Below are positions 1 through 5,768 of a stretch of 5,768 nucleotides of DNA, piece after piece. Within the stretch, counting starts at the first letter, position 1, and each line of letters begins with the position of its first letter. This DNA is from Myxococcales bacterium (GTDB taxonomy: Bacteria > Myxococcota > Myxococcia > Myxococcales > Anaeromyxobacteraceae). Both the position numbers and the translations under genes were made by a program. Location of the stretch: positions 1-5,768 of the forward strand of contig JAJYHA010000476.1 of the NCBI GenBank assembly GCA_021784995.1, read 5' to 3'. The notes under the pieces were generated by a model that did not search any database, was not told the origin of the DNA, and saw nothing but the letters and a program-made list of their open reading frames with translations.

Positions 1-686
1 TCGCGCTGCCGGTCGCGGTCGGGCTCTCGCTCTTCCTCGCCGAGATGGGCCCCCCGCGGCTCCGGCCGCCCGTCGCCTTCGCCATCGAGACCCTCGCCTC
101 GATCCCGAGCGTCATCTACGGCCTCTGGGGGCTCTTCGTCCTCGTGCCCTGGGTGCGGACGACGGTCGAGCCGCTCCTCGGCCGCCTCCTCGGGTGGCTC
201 CCCCTCTTCACCGGCCCGCGCATCGGGCTGGGCTACCTCTCGGCCGGCCTCATCCTGGCGGTCATGATCCTGCCGACCATCGCCGCGGTCACCCAGGAGG
301 TCCTGCGCTCCATCCCCCCCGCGCTGAAGGAGGGGGCGCTCGCCCTCGGCGCGACGCGCTGGGAGATGATCCGGATCGCGGTCCTGCCGACCGCCCGGGC
401 CGGGATCCTCGGCGCGACGCTCCTCGGGCTCGGCCGGGCCCTCGGCGAGACGATGGCCGTCACCATGGTGATCGGCAACGCGCCGGAGATCCACGCCTCC
501 CTCTTCGCCGCCGGCTACTCCCTCCCCGCGGTCATCGCCAACGAGTTCGCGGAGGCCACCAGCCCGCTCCACCTGAGCGCCCTCGCCGCCCTGGCGCTCG
601 TCCTCCTCGGGGTGACCCTGGTGCTGAACTCGGCGGCGCGCGTCCTCGTCCTGCTCACCAGCCGGCGCCTGGGGGAGGCGTCGTGA
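1..686 (+). CDS. pstC: Phosphate ABC transporter permease PstC, 5' end missing
   Basis: This is the C-terminal 227 residues of a PstC-type inner-membrane permease; the first complete codon is at base 3. PstC pairs with PstA to form the channel of the PstSCAB high-affinity phosphate importer. Known PstC proteins are about 300 residues, so roughly 70-90 N-terminal residues lie off the left edge. Visible hydrophobic segments are at about 22-51, 75-100, 133-159 and 190-218 of the fragment. The cytoplasmic EAA loop that docks on PstB is seen as [13 protein letters not shown] around residue 109. It is followed by [16 protein letters not shown], a stretch very typical of PstC. The open reading frame runs in from the edge, so an internal ATG at base 45 is not the true start. 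The TGA stop overlaps the GTG start of pstA. PstC rather than PstA is chosen because of its position before a clear PstA and because of the MAVTMVIGN stretch. Confidence 0.93.
   Translation, partial: ALPVAVGLSLFLAEMGPPRLRPPVAFAIETLASIPSVIYGLWGLFVLVPWVRTTVEPLLGRLLGWLPLFTGPRIGLGYLSAGLILAVMILPTIAAVTQEVLRSIPPALKEGALALGATRWEMIRIAVLPTARAGILGATLLGLGRALGETMAVTMVIGNAPEIHASLFAAGYSLPAVIANEFAEATSPLHLSALAALALVLLGVTLVLNSAARVLVLLTSRRLGEAS
674..678 (+). promoter_or_regulatory. Ribosome binding site of pstA
   Basis: GGAGG, within the run GGGGGAGG, lies four bases before the GTG at 683 and inside the last codons of pstC. It decides the pstA start, because the same frame stays open far upstream and another possible start (ATG at 716) has no comparable site. 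Its placement inside pstC suggests translational coupling. Confidence 0.75.
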
Positions 687-1525
687 GGCTGCGCCGCCGC
701 CTCGCCGACCTCGCCATGACCGGGCTGTGCGCCCTCGCGGTCGGGGTGGCCCTCGTCCCCCTCGCCTCGCTCCTCTGGCTCGTCGTCTCGCGCGGGCTGC
801 CGGGGCTCACCCCGGCCTTCCTCCTGGGGCGGCCGGCGCCGGTCGGGGATCCGGGCGGCGGCGTCGGCAACGGGATCGTCGGCACCTTCCTCATGGTCGG
901 GCTGGCGTCGCTCCTGGCGGTGCCGATCGGGGTCGGCGCCGGGATCTTCCTCGCCGAGGAGGGGGACGGCCCGCTCGGCCGGGCGATCCGCTTCGTCGCC
1001 GAGGTGCTCGCCGGCGTCCCCTCGATCGTGCTCGGCATCGTCGCCTACGCGGTGGTGGTGATCCCCATGGGCCACTTCTCGGCGATCGCGGGGGCGGTCG
1101 CCATGGCGCTCCTGATGGTGCCGCCGCTCGCCCGCGCCACCGAGGAGTTCGTGCGGCTCGTCCCCGGGACGCTCCGCGAGGCCTCGCTCGCCCTCGGCGT
1201 CCCGGCCTGGCGCACCAGCCTCCGCGTGGTGGTCCGGACGGCGCTCGGCGGCATCACCACCGCGATGCTCCTGGCGGTGGCCCGCGCCGCCGGCGAGACG
1301 GCTCCCCTCCTCTTCACCTCGCTCAACAACCAGTACTGGAACCTGCGGCCGGACCTCCCGACCGCCTCGCTCACCGTGCAGATCTTCAACTTCGCCATCA
1401 GCCCCTACGAGTCGTGGCACGCCCAGGCCTGGTCGGGCGCGCTCGCGCTGCTCCTCCTCGTCGGGGTGCTCAACCTCCTCGCCCGCTTCGCGGCCCGCGA
1501 TCGCCTCGGGGGAGGCTCCCGGTGA
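683..1525 (+). CDS. pstA: Phosphate ABC transporter permease PstA
   Basis: A complete 280-residue PstA, the second membrane subunit of the PstSCAB phosphate importer, of usual family length. Six hydrophobic segments are visible at about 12-36, 66-92, 102-128, 131-150, 187-212 and 247-270. The EAA loop that contacts PstB is [15 protein letters not shown] at 165-179. Family-typical stretches are [12 protein letters not shown] (111-122), [12 protein letters not shown] (201-212) and the loop containing NNQYWN (215-220) before the last helix. The frame is open from base 194, but the upstream part reads as an arginine/proline-rich shadow of pstC. The GTG at 683 was chosen because it has GGAGG four bases before it, overlaps the pstC stop as GTGA, and gives a short charged N-terminus (MRLRRR) before the first helix, consistent with the positive-inside rule. 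The stop in turn overlaps the pstB start by four bases. Confidence 0.95.
   Translation: MRLRRRLADLAMTGLCALAVGVALVPLASLLWLVVSRGLPGLTPAFLLGRPAPVGDPGGGVGNGIVGTFLMVGLASLLAVPIGVGAGIFLAEEGDGPLGRAIRFVAEVLAGVPSIVLGIVAYAVVVIPMGHFSAIAGAVAMALLMVPPLARATEEFVRLVPGTLREASLALGVPAWRTSLRVVVRTALGGITTAMLLAVARAAGETAPLLFTSLNNQYWNLRPDLPTASLTVQIFNFAISPYESWHAQAWSGALALLLLVGVLNLLARFAARDRLGGGSR
1511..1515 (+). promoter_or_regulatory. Ribosome binding site of pstB
   Basis: GGAGG, within GGGGGAGG from 1508, lies six bases before the GTG at 1522, in the last codons of pstA. It fixes the pstB start, since the frame is open back to 727. The surrounding bases closely resemble those at the pstC-pstA junction. Confidence 0.75.
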
Positions 1526-2301
1526 GCGCGGCCCCGCAGGCCTCGCCGCCGGCCACGAAGATCTCGGTCGAGCGGCTCGACGCCTGGTACGGCGCGACCC
1601 ACGCGGTCCGGGGCGTGAGCCTCGAGATCCCGGACCGCGCGGTGACCGCGCTCATCGGCCCGTCCGGGTGCGGGAAGTCGACCTTCCTCCGCTGCCTCAA
1701 CCGGATGCACGAGCTGCTGCCGAGCGCGCGGGCCGAGGGGCGCGTCCTCCTCGACGGCGAGGACCTCCTCTCGGGCGAGGTCGACCCGGTGGACCTGCGC
1801 CGCCGGGTCGGGATGGTCTTCCAGCGCCCCAACCCCTTCCCCACCCTCTCGATCCGCGACAACGTCATCGCCGGCTTCAAGCTGAACGGGATGCGCGGCG
1901 GCCGCGCGGAGACGGTGGAGCGCTGCCTCCGGCAGGCGGCGCTCTGGGACGAGGTGAAGGACCGGCTCGGCGCCTCTCCGCTGTCGCTCTCCGGCGGCCA
2001 GCAGCAGCGGCTCTGCATCGCCCGGGCGCTCGCCGTCGAGCCGGAGGTCCTGCTCATGGACGAGCCGGCGAGCGCGCTCGACCCGATCGCGACCGCCCGG
2101 CTCGAGGAGCTGATCCACGAGCTGAAGGAGCGCTACACCATCGTGCTGGTCACCCACAACCTGCAGCAGGCGGCGCGCACCTCGGACCAGACCGCCTTCT
2201 TCTACATGGGCGAGCTGGCCGAGGCGGGCCGGACCGAGCAGATCTTCACCAACCCGCGCGAGCGGCGGACCGAGGACTACGTCACCGGCAAGTTCGGGTG
2301 A
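1522..2301 (+). CDS. pstB: Phosphate ABC transporter ATP-binding protein PstB
   Basis: A complete 259-residue ATPase that powers phosphate import through PstC/PstA from the cytoplasmic side of the membrane; its length is normal for PstB. All nucleotide-binding elements are intact: Walker [10 protein letters not shown] (46-54), Q-loop Q101 in [12 protein letters not shown] signature LSGGQ (156-160), Walker B VLLMDEP (176-182) with catalytic E181, and H-loop H212 in THNLQQAAR. The RCLNRMHEL stretch after Walker A, the QRPNPFP stretch and the THNLQQAAR ending separate PstB from other ABC ATPases. The first 13 residues form a short Ala/Pro-rich tail before the conserved core. The GTG start overlaps the pstA stop and has a good ribosome binding site. 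No phoU follows, although it is a common last gene of pst operons; the next gene converges from the other strand 15 bases away. Confidence 0.97.
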   Translation: MSAAPQASPPATKISVERLDAWYGATHAVRGVSLEIPDRAVTALIGPSGCGKSTFLRCLNRMHELLPSARAEGRVLLDGEDLLSGEVDPVDLRRRVGMVFQRPNPFPTLSIRDNVIAGFKLNGMRGGRAETVERCLRQAALWDEVKDRLGASPLSLSGGQQQRLCIARALAVEPEVLLMDEPASALDPIATARLEELIHELKERYTIVLVTHNLQQAARTSDQTAFFYMGELAEAGRTEQIFTNPRERRTEDYVTGKFG

Positions 2302-2302
2302 C
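2281..2302. repeat. Small inverted repeat spanning the pstB stop codon
   Basis: GTCACC (2281-2286) and GGTGAC (2297-2302) are perfect reverse complements separated by ten bases, so a 6-bp hairpin could form around the last pstB codons and TGA. The match is seen directly. There is no T-run after it on either strand, so it does not look like a classical intrinsic terminator. In DNA this GC-rich, six-base matches are common and it may be chance. Confidence 0.3.
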
Positions 2303-2316
2303 CGGCGGCGCCCCGC

Positions 2317-4095
2317 CTAGAAGGGGTAGCGCTCCGCCTCCCCGGTCGCCGAGGCCAGGCGGCGCTTTGCCTCGAGCAGGCCGCTCGCGTCGTACTTGGT
2401 GAAGCGCCGGATCCCGCCGAGGAGCAGGGTGAGCGTGTCTCCCTCGGCGACGTAGAAGGCGCCCCGGCGGGCGGCGGTCGCCACCCGCTCCACCGCCCGG
2501 AAGGTGTGGACCTTCACCGCCGCCTCCAGCGTGGCGCGGCGCTCCCCGGAGAGGCGCGCGCCGACGTGGGCGGCCCGGAGCACGGCGCTCTCGGCGGCGA
2601 AGACCTGGATGGCCACGTCGGCGGCGGCGAGGAGCACCTCCTGCTCGTCCTTGAGCTGGTCGCCGAAGCGCTGGACGGCGGCGCCGGAGAGCACCAGGAA
2701 GACCCGCTTCAGATCGGCGAGCGTCCGGCGCTCGGCGGCGAACGGGACCGACGGGTCGAGCTCCTCGAGCGACGGGGAGAGGAGCGCCTCCATCGCCTTC
2801 AGGGCCTCGCGCTGGAGCGGGATCTCCCCCTTCTGCGCCCGGCGGAGGATGGTGCCGGGGATGAGCAGGCGGTTGATCTCGTTCGTCCCCTCGAAGATCC
2901 GGTTGATCCGCTCGTCGCGGTAGTACTTCTCCGCCGGGTACTCCTGGATGAAGCCGTACCCGCCGTGGATCTGGACCACCTCGTCGACCACGTCCGCCAG
3001 GACCTCGCTGCAGAAGACCTTGGCGATCGCGCACTCGATCGCGTACTCCTCGATCCCCGCCTGGTAGGCCTCGTAGTAGCGGGGCGCGTCGGCGGGGATC
3101 GTCGAGAGGCGGTCGTCGATCAGCCCGGCGAGCCGGTAGATGAGCGACTCGGCGGCGAAGACATCGGCGGTGAGATCGGCGAGCTTCTCCCGGATCGCGC
3201 CGAAGGTCCCGATGGGCACGCCGAACTGCTTGCGCTGGTTGGCGTAGGCGGCGCCGACGCCGAGGGCGTGCTTGGCCGCGCCGGTGACCGCCGCCCCGAG
3301 CTTGAAGCGGCCCACGTTCAGCACGTTGAAGGCGATCTTGTGCCCCTTGCCGATCTCCCCGAGCACGTTCTCGACCGGCACCCGCGCCGACTCGAAGATC
3401 ACCGAGGTGGTCGAGGAGCCCTTGATGCCGAGCTTCTTCTCCTCGGGGCCGACGGTGACCCCCGGGAAGGTCCGCTCCACGAGGAAGGCGGTGAAGTGCT
3501 TGCGGTCGATCTTGGCGAAGACCGTGAACAGGTCGGCGAAGCTCCCGTTGGTGATGAACTGCTTGGTCCCGTCGATGAGGTAGTGGGTCCCGTCCTCGGA
3601 GAGGCGGGCCGAGGTCGTACCGCCCATGGCGTCGCTGCCGGCGCCCGGCTCGGTGAGGCAGTAGGCCGCGACCCACTCGCCGGTGACGATCTTCTCGAGG
3701 TACCGCGCCTTCTGGGCGTCGGTCCCGTAGTAGACGAGCGGGAGGGTGCCGATGCCGGTGTGGGCGGCGTAGGAGACCGAGAACGAGCCCCCCTCCGCCA
3801 TCCGCTCGGCGGCGAGCATGCTGGTGGCCTTGTCGAGCTCCAGCCCGCCGTAGGCGGCCGGCGCGTCGATCATGAGCAGCCCGGCCTCCCCGGCGCGCCG
3901 CATGAGCCCGGCGGCGACCCCGGGCTGGTGCGCCTCGAGCGCCGGCTCCGCCGGCAGGACCTCCGTCCGGACGAACTTCTCGGCGGTGGCGGCGATGCCG
4001 CGCTGCTCCTCGGTGAAGTCCTCGGGGGCGAAGACCTCGTCGGCCGCCGCCTCGCTGATCAGGAACTCCGCGCCCTTGTACAGTCTCTTGGCCAT
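2317..4095 (-). CDS. fadE: Acyl-CoA dehydrogenase, long VLCAD/FadE-like form
   Basis: A complete 592-residue flavin enzyme that should oxidise fatty acyl-CoA to trans-2-enoyl-CoA, the first step of beta-oxidation, passing electrons from FAD to an acceptor (probably electron transfer flavoprotein, inferred). The acyl-CoA dehydrogenase N-terminal, middle and C-terminal domains occupy about 30-440. The first family signature is CLTEPGAGSDAMG (146-158). The second starts at Q375 with HGGYGF (377-382) and fits the known pattern through E385, K390 and D394. The likely catalytic base is E402 in FEGTNEI. About 150 further residues (440-592) form the C-terminal extension seen in VLCAD/ACAD9 and Bacillus FadE (YusJ), which short- and medium-chain enzymes of about 380 residues lack; long-chain substrates are therefore likely. 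The ATG at 4095 was chosen for its GGAGG and the conserved start of the protein; an ATG at 4116 lacks such a site. It is the last gene of the operon, 41 bases after fadA. Confidence 0.93.
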   Translation of the reverse strand: MAKRLYKGAEFLISEAAADEVFAPEDFTEEQRGIAATAEKFVRTEVLPAEPALEAHQPGVAAGLMRRAGEAGLLMIDAPAAYGGLELDKATSMLAAERMAEGGSFSVSYAAHTGIGTLPLVYYGTDAQKARYLEKIVTGEWVAAYCLTEPGAGSDAMGGTTSARLSEDGTHYLIDGTKQFITNGSFADLFTVFAKIDRKHFTAFLVERTFPGVTVGPEEKKLGIKGSSTTSVIFESARVPVENVLGEIGKGHKIAFNVLNVGRFKLGAAVTGAAKHALGVGAAYANQRKQFGVPIGTFGAIREKLADLTADVFAAESLIYRLAGLIDDRLSTIPADAPRYYEAYQAGIEEYAIECAIAKVFCSEVLADVVDEVVQIHGGYGFIQEYPAEKYYRDERINRIFEGTNEINRLLIPGTILRRAQKGEIPLQREALKAMEALLSPSLEELDPSVPFAAERRTLADLKRVFLVLSGAAVQRFGDQLKDEQEVLLAAADVAIQVFAAESAVLRAAHVGARLSGERRATLEAAVKVHTFRAVERVATAARRGAFYVAEGDTLTLLLGGIRRFTKYDASGLLEAKRRLASATGEAERYPF

Positions 4096-4100
4096 GTGCT

Positions 4101-4105
4101 CCTCC
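4101..4105 (-). promoter_or_regulatory. Ribosome binding site of fadE
   Basis: Read on the minus strand, GGAGG (within GGAGGAG, 4105 down to 4099) stands five bases before the ATG at 4095. It supports this start over the in-frame ATG at 4116, which has no purine-rich site at the right distance. It lies in the 41-base fadA-fadE gap, which shows no promoter-like or terminator-like structure. Confidence 0.75.
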
Positions 4106-4136
4106 GGTGTGGGCATGCGCTGGTGGTGGCGGCCCC

Positions 4137-5309
4137 TCAGGTCCGCTCGAAGATCGCCGCGGCGCCCATCCCGCCGCCGATGCACATCGACACGGCGCCG
4201 TACCGGTCGCCGGTCCGCGCCAGCCGGTGGACGAGGGTGGCGGTGAGCTTCGCGCCGGTGCAGCCGAGCGGGTGGCCGAGGGCGATGGCGCCGCCCGCCG
4301 GGTTGACCCGCGCCGGGTCGAGCCGGAGCGCCCGCACGCAGGCGAGCGACTGCGCGGCGAAGGCCTCGTTCAGCTCGATCGACGCGAGGTCCTCCGACCG
4401 GAGGCCGGCCCGGGCCAGCGCCGCGGGGATCGCCTCGATGGGGCCGAGCCCCATCACCTCCGGCGCCACGCCCCGGACGGCGTAGGAGACGAACCGGGCG
4501 AGCGGCCGCGCGCCGGTCCGCTTCAGGAAGGCCTCGGACACCACCAGGACCGCGGCGGCGCCGTCGGTCATCTGGGACGAGTTCCCGGCGGTCACCGTGC
4601 CGTCGAGCTTGAAGGCGGGGCGCAGGCGCGCGAGGCCCTCGGCGGTGGTGTCGCGGCGGACCCCCTCGTCGGCGGAGAAGGTCTCGGTCCGCCGCTGGAG
4701 CTTCCCCTTCACCAGCGCCACCGCCTCGACCTCGACCGGCACCAGCTCGTCCGCGAACTCGCCCGCCTCCTGGGCCGCCGCGGCGCGCCGGTGGCTCTCG
4801 ACGGCGAAGGCGTCCTGGTCGGCGCGCGCGACCTGGTGGCGCTCGGCCACCAGCTCCGCGGTGATCCCCATCGAGGCGTAGGACTCCGGCCAGGTGGCGG
4901 CGAGCTCGGGGTTGGCGCTGAACTTGGTGCCGCCCATGGGGACCAGGCTCATGCTCTCGGCCCCGCCGGCGACGATGCAGTCGGCGCCCCCGGCGATGAT
5001 CCGCTCGGCGGCCGAGGCGATCGACTGGAGCCCCGAGGCGCAGAAGCGGTTCACCGTCTGTCCGGGCACCTGGACCGGCAGGCCGGCGCGCAGCGCCGCG
5101 ACCCGGCCGAGGTTCATCCCCTGCTCCCCCTCGGGGAAGGCGCAGCCCATGACGACGTCGTCGACGAGGAGCGGGTCGACGCCGGTGCGGGCGACGAGCG
5201 CCCGGATGACGGCGGCCGCGAGGTCGTCGGTCCGGACGTCCTTCAGCTTCCCCTTCTTGGCCTTGCCGCCGGGGGTGCGGACCGCGGCGACGAGATAGGC
5301 AGCGCTCAT
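4137..5309 (-). CDS. fadA: 3-ketoacyl-CoA thiolase (acetyl-CoA C-acyltransferase), FadA type
   Basis: A complete 390-residue thiolase of normal length that should cleave 3-ketoacyl-CoA with CoA to acetyl-CoA and a shortened acyl-CoA, the last step of each beta-oxidation round. The catalytic set is intact: nucleophile C90 in NRFCASGLQSI, N314 in the NEAFA box (314-318), H346 in GHPLG (345-349) and acid/base C376 in CIGGGMG. The N-terminal stretch RTPGGKAKKGKLKDVRTDDL (11-30) resembles FadA of the Bacillus fadNAE operon more than biosynthetic acetoacetyl-CoA thiolases. That resemblance and the neighbouring fadE and fadN genes favour a degradative role. The start was set at the ATG at 5309, which has GGAGAG four bases before it; the frame runs back to 5456, but that part overlaps the fadN end and reads as a shadow. 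The gene follows fadN by 38 bases. A beta-ketothiolase acting on short chains cannot be fully excluded. Confidence 0.94.
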   Translation of the reverse strand: MSAAYLVAAVRTPGGKAKKGKLKDVRTDDLAAAVIRALVARTGVDPLLVDDVVMGCAFPEGEQGMNLGRVAALRAGLPVQVPGQTVNRFCASGLQSIASAAERIIAGGADCIVAGGAESMSLVPMGGTKFSANPELAATWPESYASMGITAELVAERHQVARADQDAFAVESHRRAAAAQEAGEFADELVPVEVEAVALVKGKLQRRTETFSADEGVRRDTTAEGLARLRPAFKLDGTVTAGNSSQMTDGAAAVLVVSEAFLKRTGARPLARFVSYAVRGVAPEVMGLGPIEAIPAALARAGLRSEDLASIELNEAFAAQSLACVRALRLDPARVNPAGGAIALGHPLGCTGAKLTATLVHRLARTGDRYGAVSMCIGGGMGAAAIFERT

Positions 5310-5313
5310 GGGT

Positions 5314-5319
5314 CTCTCC
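5314..5319 (-). promoter_or_regulatory. Ribosome binding site of fadA
   Basis: On the minus strand GGAGAG (5319 down to 5314) precedes the ATG at 5309 by four bases. It selects this start in a frame that remains open upstream. It lies in the 38-base fadN-fadA gap, where no other signal is visible. Confidence 0.65.
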
Positions 5320-5347
5320 GTGAAGGCGGTGGCGGGTCGGACGGCGC

Positions 5348-5768
5348 TCAGTTGCGGAGCGGCTTCCCCTTCTTGAGCATGTGCTGGATCCGCTCGAGGG
5401 TCTTGCGCTCCCCGCAGAGCGAGAGGAACGCCTCCCGCTCGAGGTCGAGGAACCACTGCTCGGTCACCGGGGTCCCCGCCGGCACGTCGCCGCCGGTGAT
5501 CACCCGGGCGATGGTCGCGCCGAGCTTCGCCTCGTACTCGGTCACCTGGCCGCCCATCTTCATGTTCCAGAGCTGGGACACGAGGCTCGCGGCGACCCCC
5601 CGGCCCGGGGCGCGGAGGTCGGTGGCCGGGGTGACCGGCCGGTGGTTGGCGGCGAGGGCGAGCGCCCGGAGGCGCGCGTCGTGGACGAGCCGGTCCGGGG
5701 AGAGGGTGATCCCGTCGCCGTGGCGCAGGAAGCCGAGCGGCCCGAGCTCGGCGGCGGAGGTGCTGACC
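5348..5768 (-). CDS. fadN: FadN-like 3-hydroxyacyl-CoA dehydrogenase/enoyl-CoA hydratase, C-terminal end only
   Basis: The last 139 residues of a larger protein whose start lies beyond the right edge; the first complete codon begins at 5767 and the frame is open throughout. The fragment opens with VSTSAAELGPLGFLR and continues with DGITLSPDRLVHDA. It ends with TEQWFLDLEREAFLSL, then a GERKT segment and HMLKKGKPLRN. This is the pattern I recognise at the end of Bacillus FadN-type bifunctional proteins of about 790 residues, after the crotonase part. Such proteins hydrate enoyl-CoA and oxidise 3-hydroxyacyl-CoA with NAD+, the middle two steps of beta-oxidation. No catalytic residue of either activity lies in the visible part, so function rests on family resemblance and on fadA and fadE following directly. 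A GTG at 5581 is an internal valine, not a start. Confidence 0.85.
   Translation of the reverse strand, partial: VSTSAAELGPLGFLRHGDGITLSPDRLVHDARLRALALAANHRPVTPATDLRAPGRGVAASLVSQLWNMKMGGQVTEYEAKLGATIARVITGGDVPAGTPVTEQWFLDLEREAFLSLCGERKTLERIQHMLKKGKPLRN

Noticed and set aside
515..1420. Open frame of 301 codons on the minus strand, antisense to pstC and pstA
   Set aside because: The composition is Arg/Glu/Asp/Gly/His-rich and repetitive, typical of a shadow frame. It lacks a convincing ribosome binding site and lies fully over two well-supported transporter genes.
1668..2402. Open frame of 244 codons overlapping pstB in another plus-strand frame
   Set aside because: It is an Arg/Pro/Gly/Ala-rich shadow, has no motifs, and overlaps the clearly functional pstB ATPase motifs.
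4096..4185. N-terminal extension of fadE to an earlier start (4185 or the ATG at 4116)
   Set aside because: The added residues are arginine-rich shadow sequence of the fadA end, and neither start has a good ribosome binding site. The ATG at 4095 has GGAGG at ideal distance.
2506..4485. Open frame of 659 codons on the plus strand, antisense to fadE and the end of fadA
   Set aside because: Its product is a run of Gly/Glu/Asp/Arg/Leu with no recognisable domain, as expected for the complement of GC-rich coding DNA. The minus-strand genes carry intact, conserved motifs over the same bases.
5310..5456. N-terminal extension of fadA into the fadN coding region
   Set aside because: The extra 49 residues do not resemble a thiolase N-terminus, while the protein from 5309 begins directly with the conserved thiolase strand and has its own ribosome binding site.
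5348..5581. A separate 77-residue small protein starting at the GTG at 5581
   Set aside because: The frame continues open to the right edge and the upstream residues match the FadN family, so this is the end of a larger gene and the GTG is an internal valine.

Overview
The window comes from a very GC-rich bacterial chromosome. GC is visibly above 70% (not counted exactly), and codon third positions are almost all G or C in every gene. The protein set, a FadNAE-type beta-oxidation operon beside a Pst phosphate transporter, would suit a high-GC myxobacterium or deltaproteobacterium such as an Anaeromyxobacter relative. That placement is an inference from composition and gene style; there is no phylogenetic marker here.

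Left half (1-2301, + strand): three genes of the high-affinity phosphate ABC transporter in the order pstC (start cut off by the window edge), pstA, pstB. Each junction is a 4-base GTGA overlap, in which the GTG start of the next gene overlaps the TGA stop of the previous one. A strong purine-rich ribosome binding site inside the upstream gene precedes each GTG, so the three are probably translationally coupled. PstC and PstA would form the membrane channel and PstB the ATPase. The phosphate-binding protein PstS, if encoded in this operon, lies left of the window. No phoU follows pstB.

Right half (2317-5768, - strand): three beta-oxidation genes that read leftwards: the 3' end of a fadN-like 3-hydroxyacyl-CoA dehydrogenase/enoyl-CoA hydratase, then fadA (thiolase), then fadE (a long, VLCAD-like acyl-CoA dehydrogenase). 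Gaps are 38 and 41 bases. The order and protein types match the fadN-fadA-fadE operon known from Bacillus. Together the three proteins can carry out a full turn of fatty acid beta-oxidation: FadE oxidises acyl-CoA to enoyl-CoA, FadN hydrates it and oxidises the product to 3-ketoacyl-CoA, and FadA cleaves off acetyl-CoA. The promoter must lie beyond the right edge.

The two operons converge with only 15 bases between stop codons. No classical terminator fits there; only a small inverted repeat spans the pstB stop. I see no RNA genes, mobile elements, CRISPR arrays or intergenic stretch over 41 bases. Gene content is ordinary and I found no evidence of an undescribed system. The observations worth a second look concern gene arrangement.
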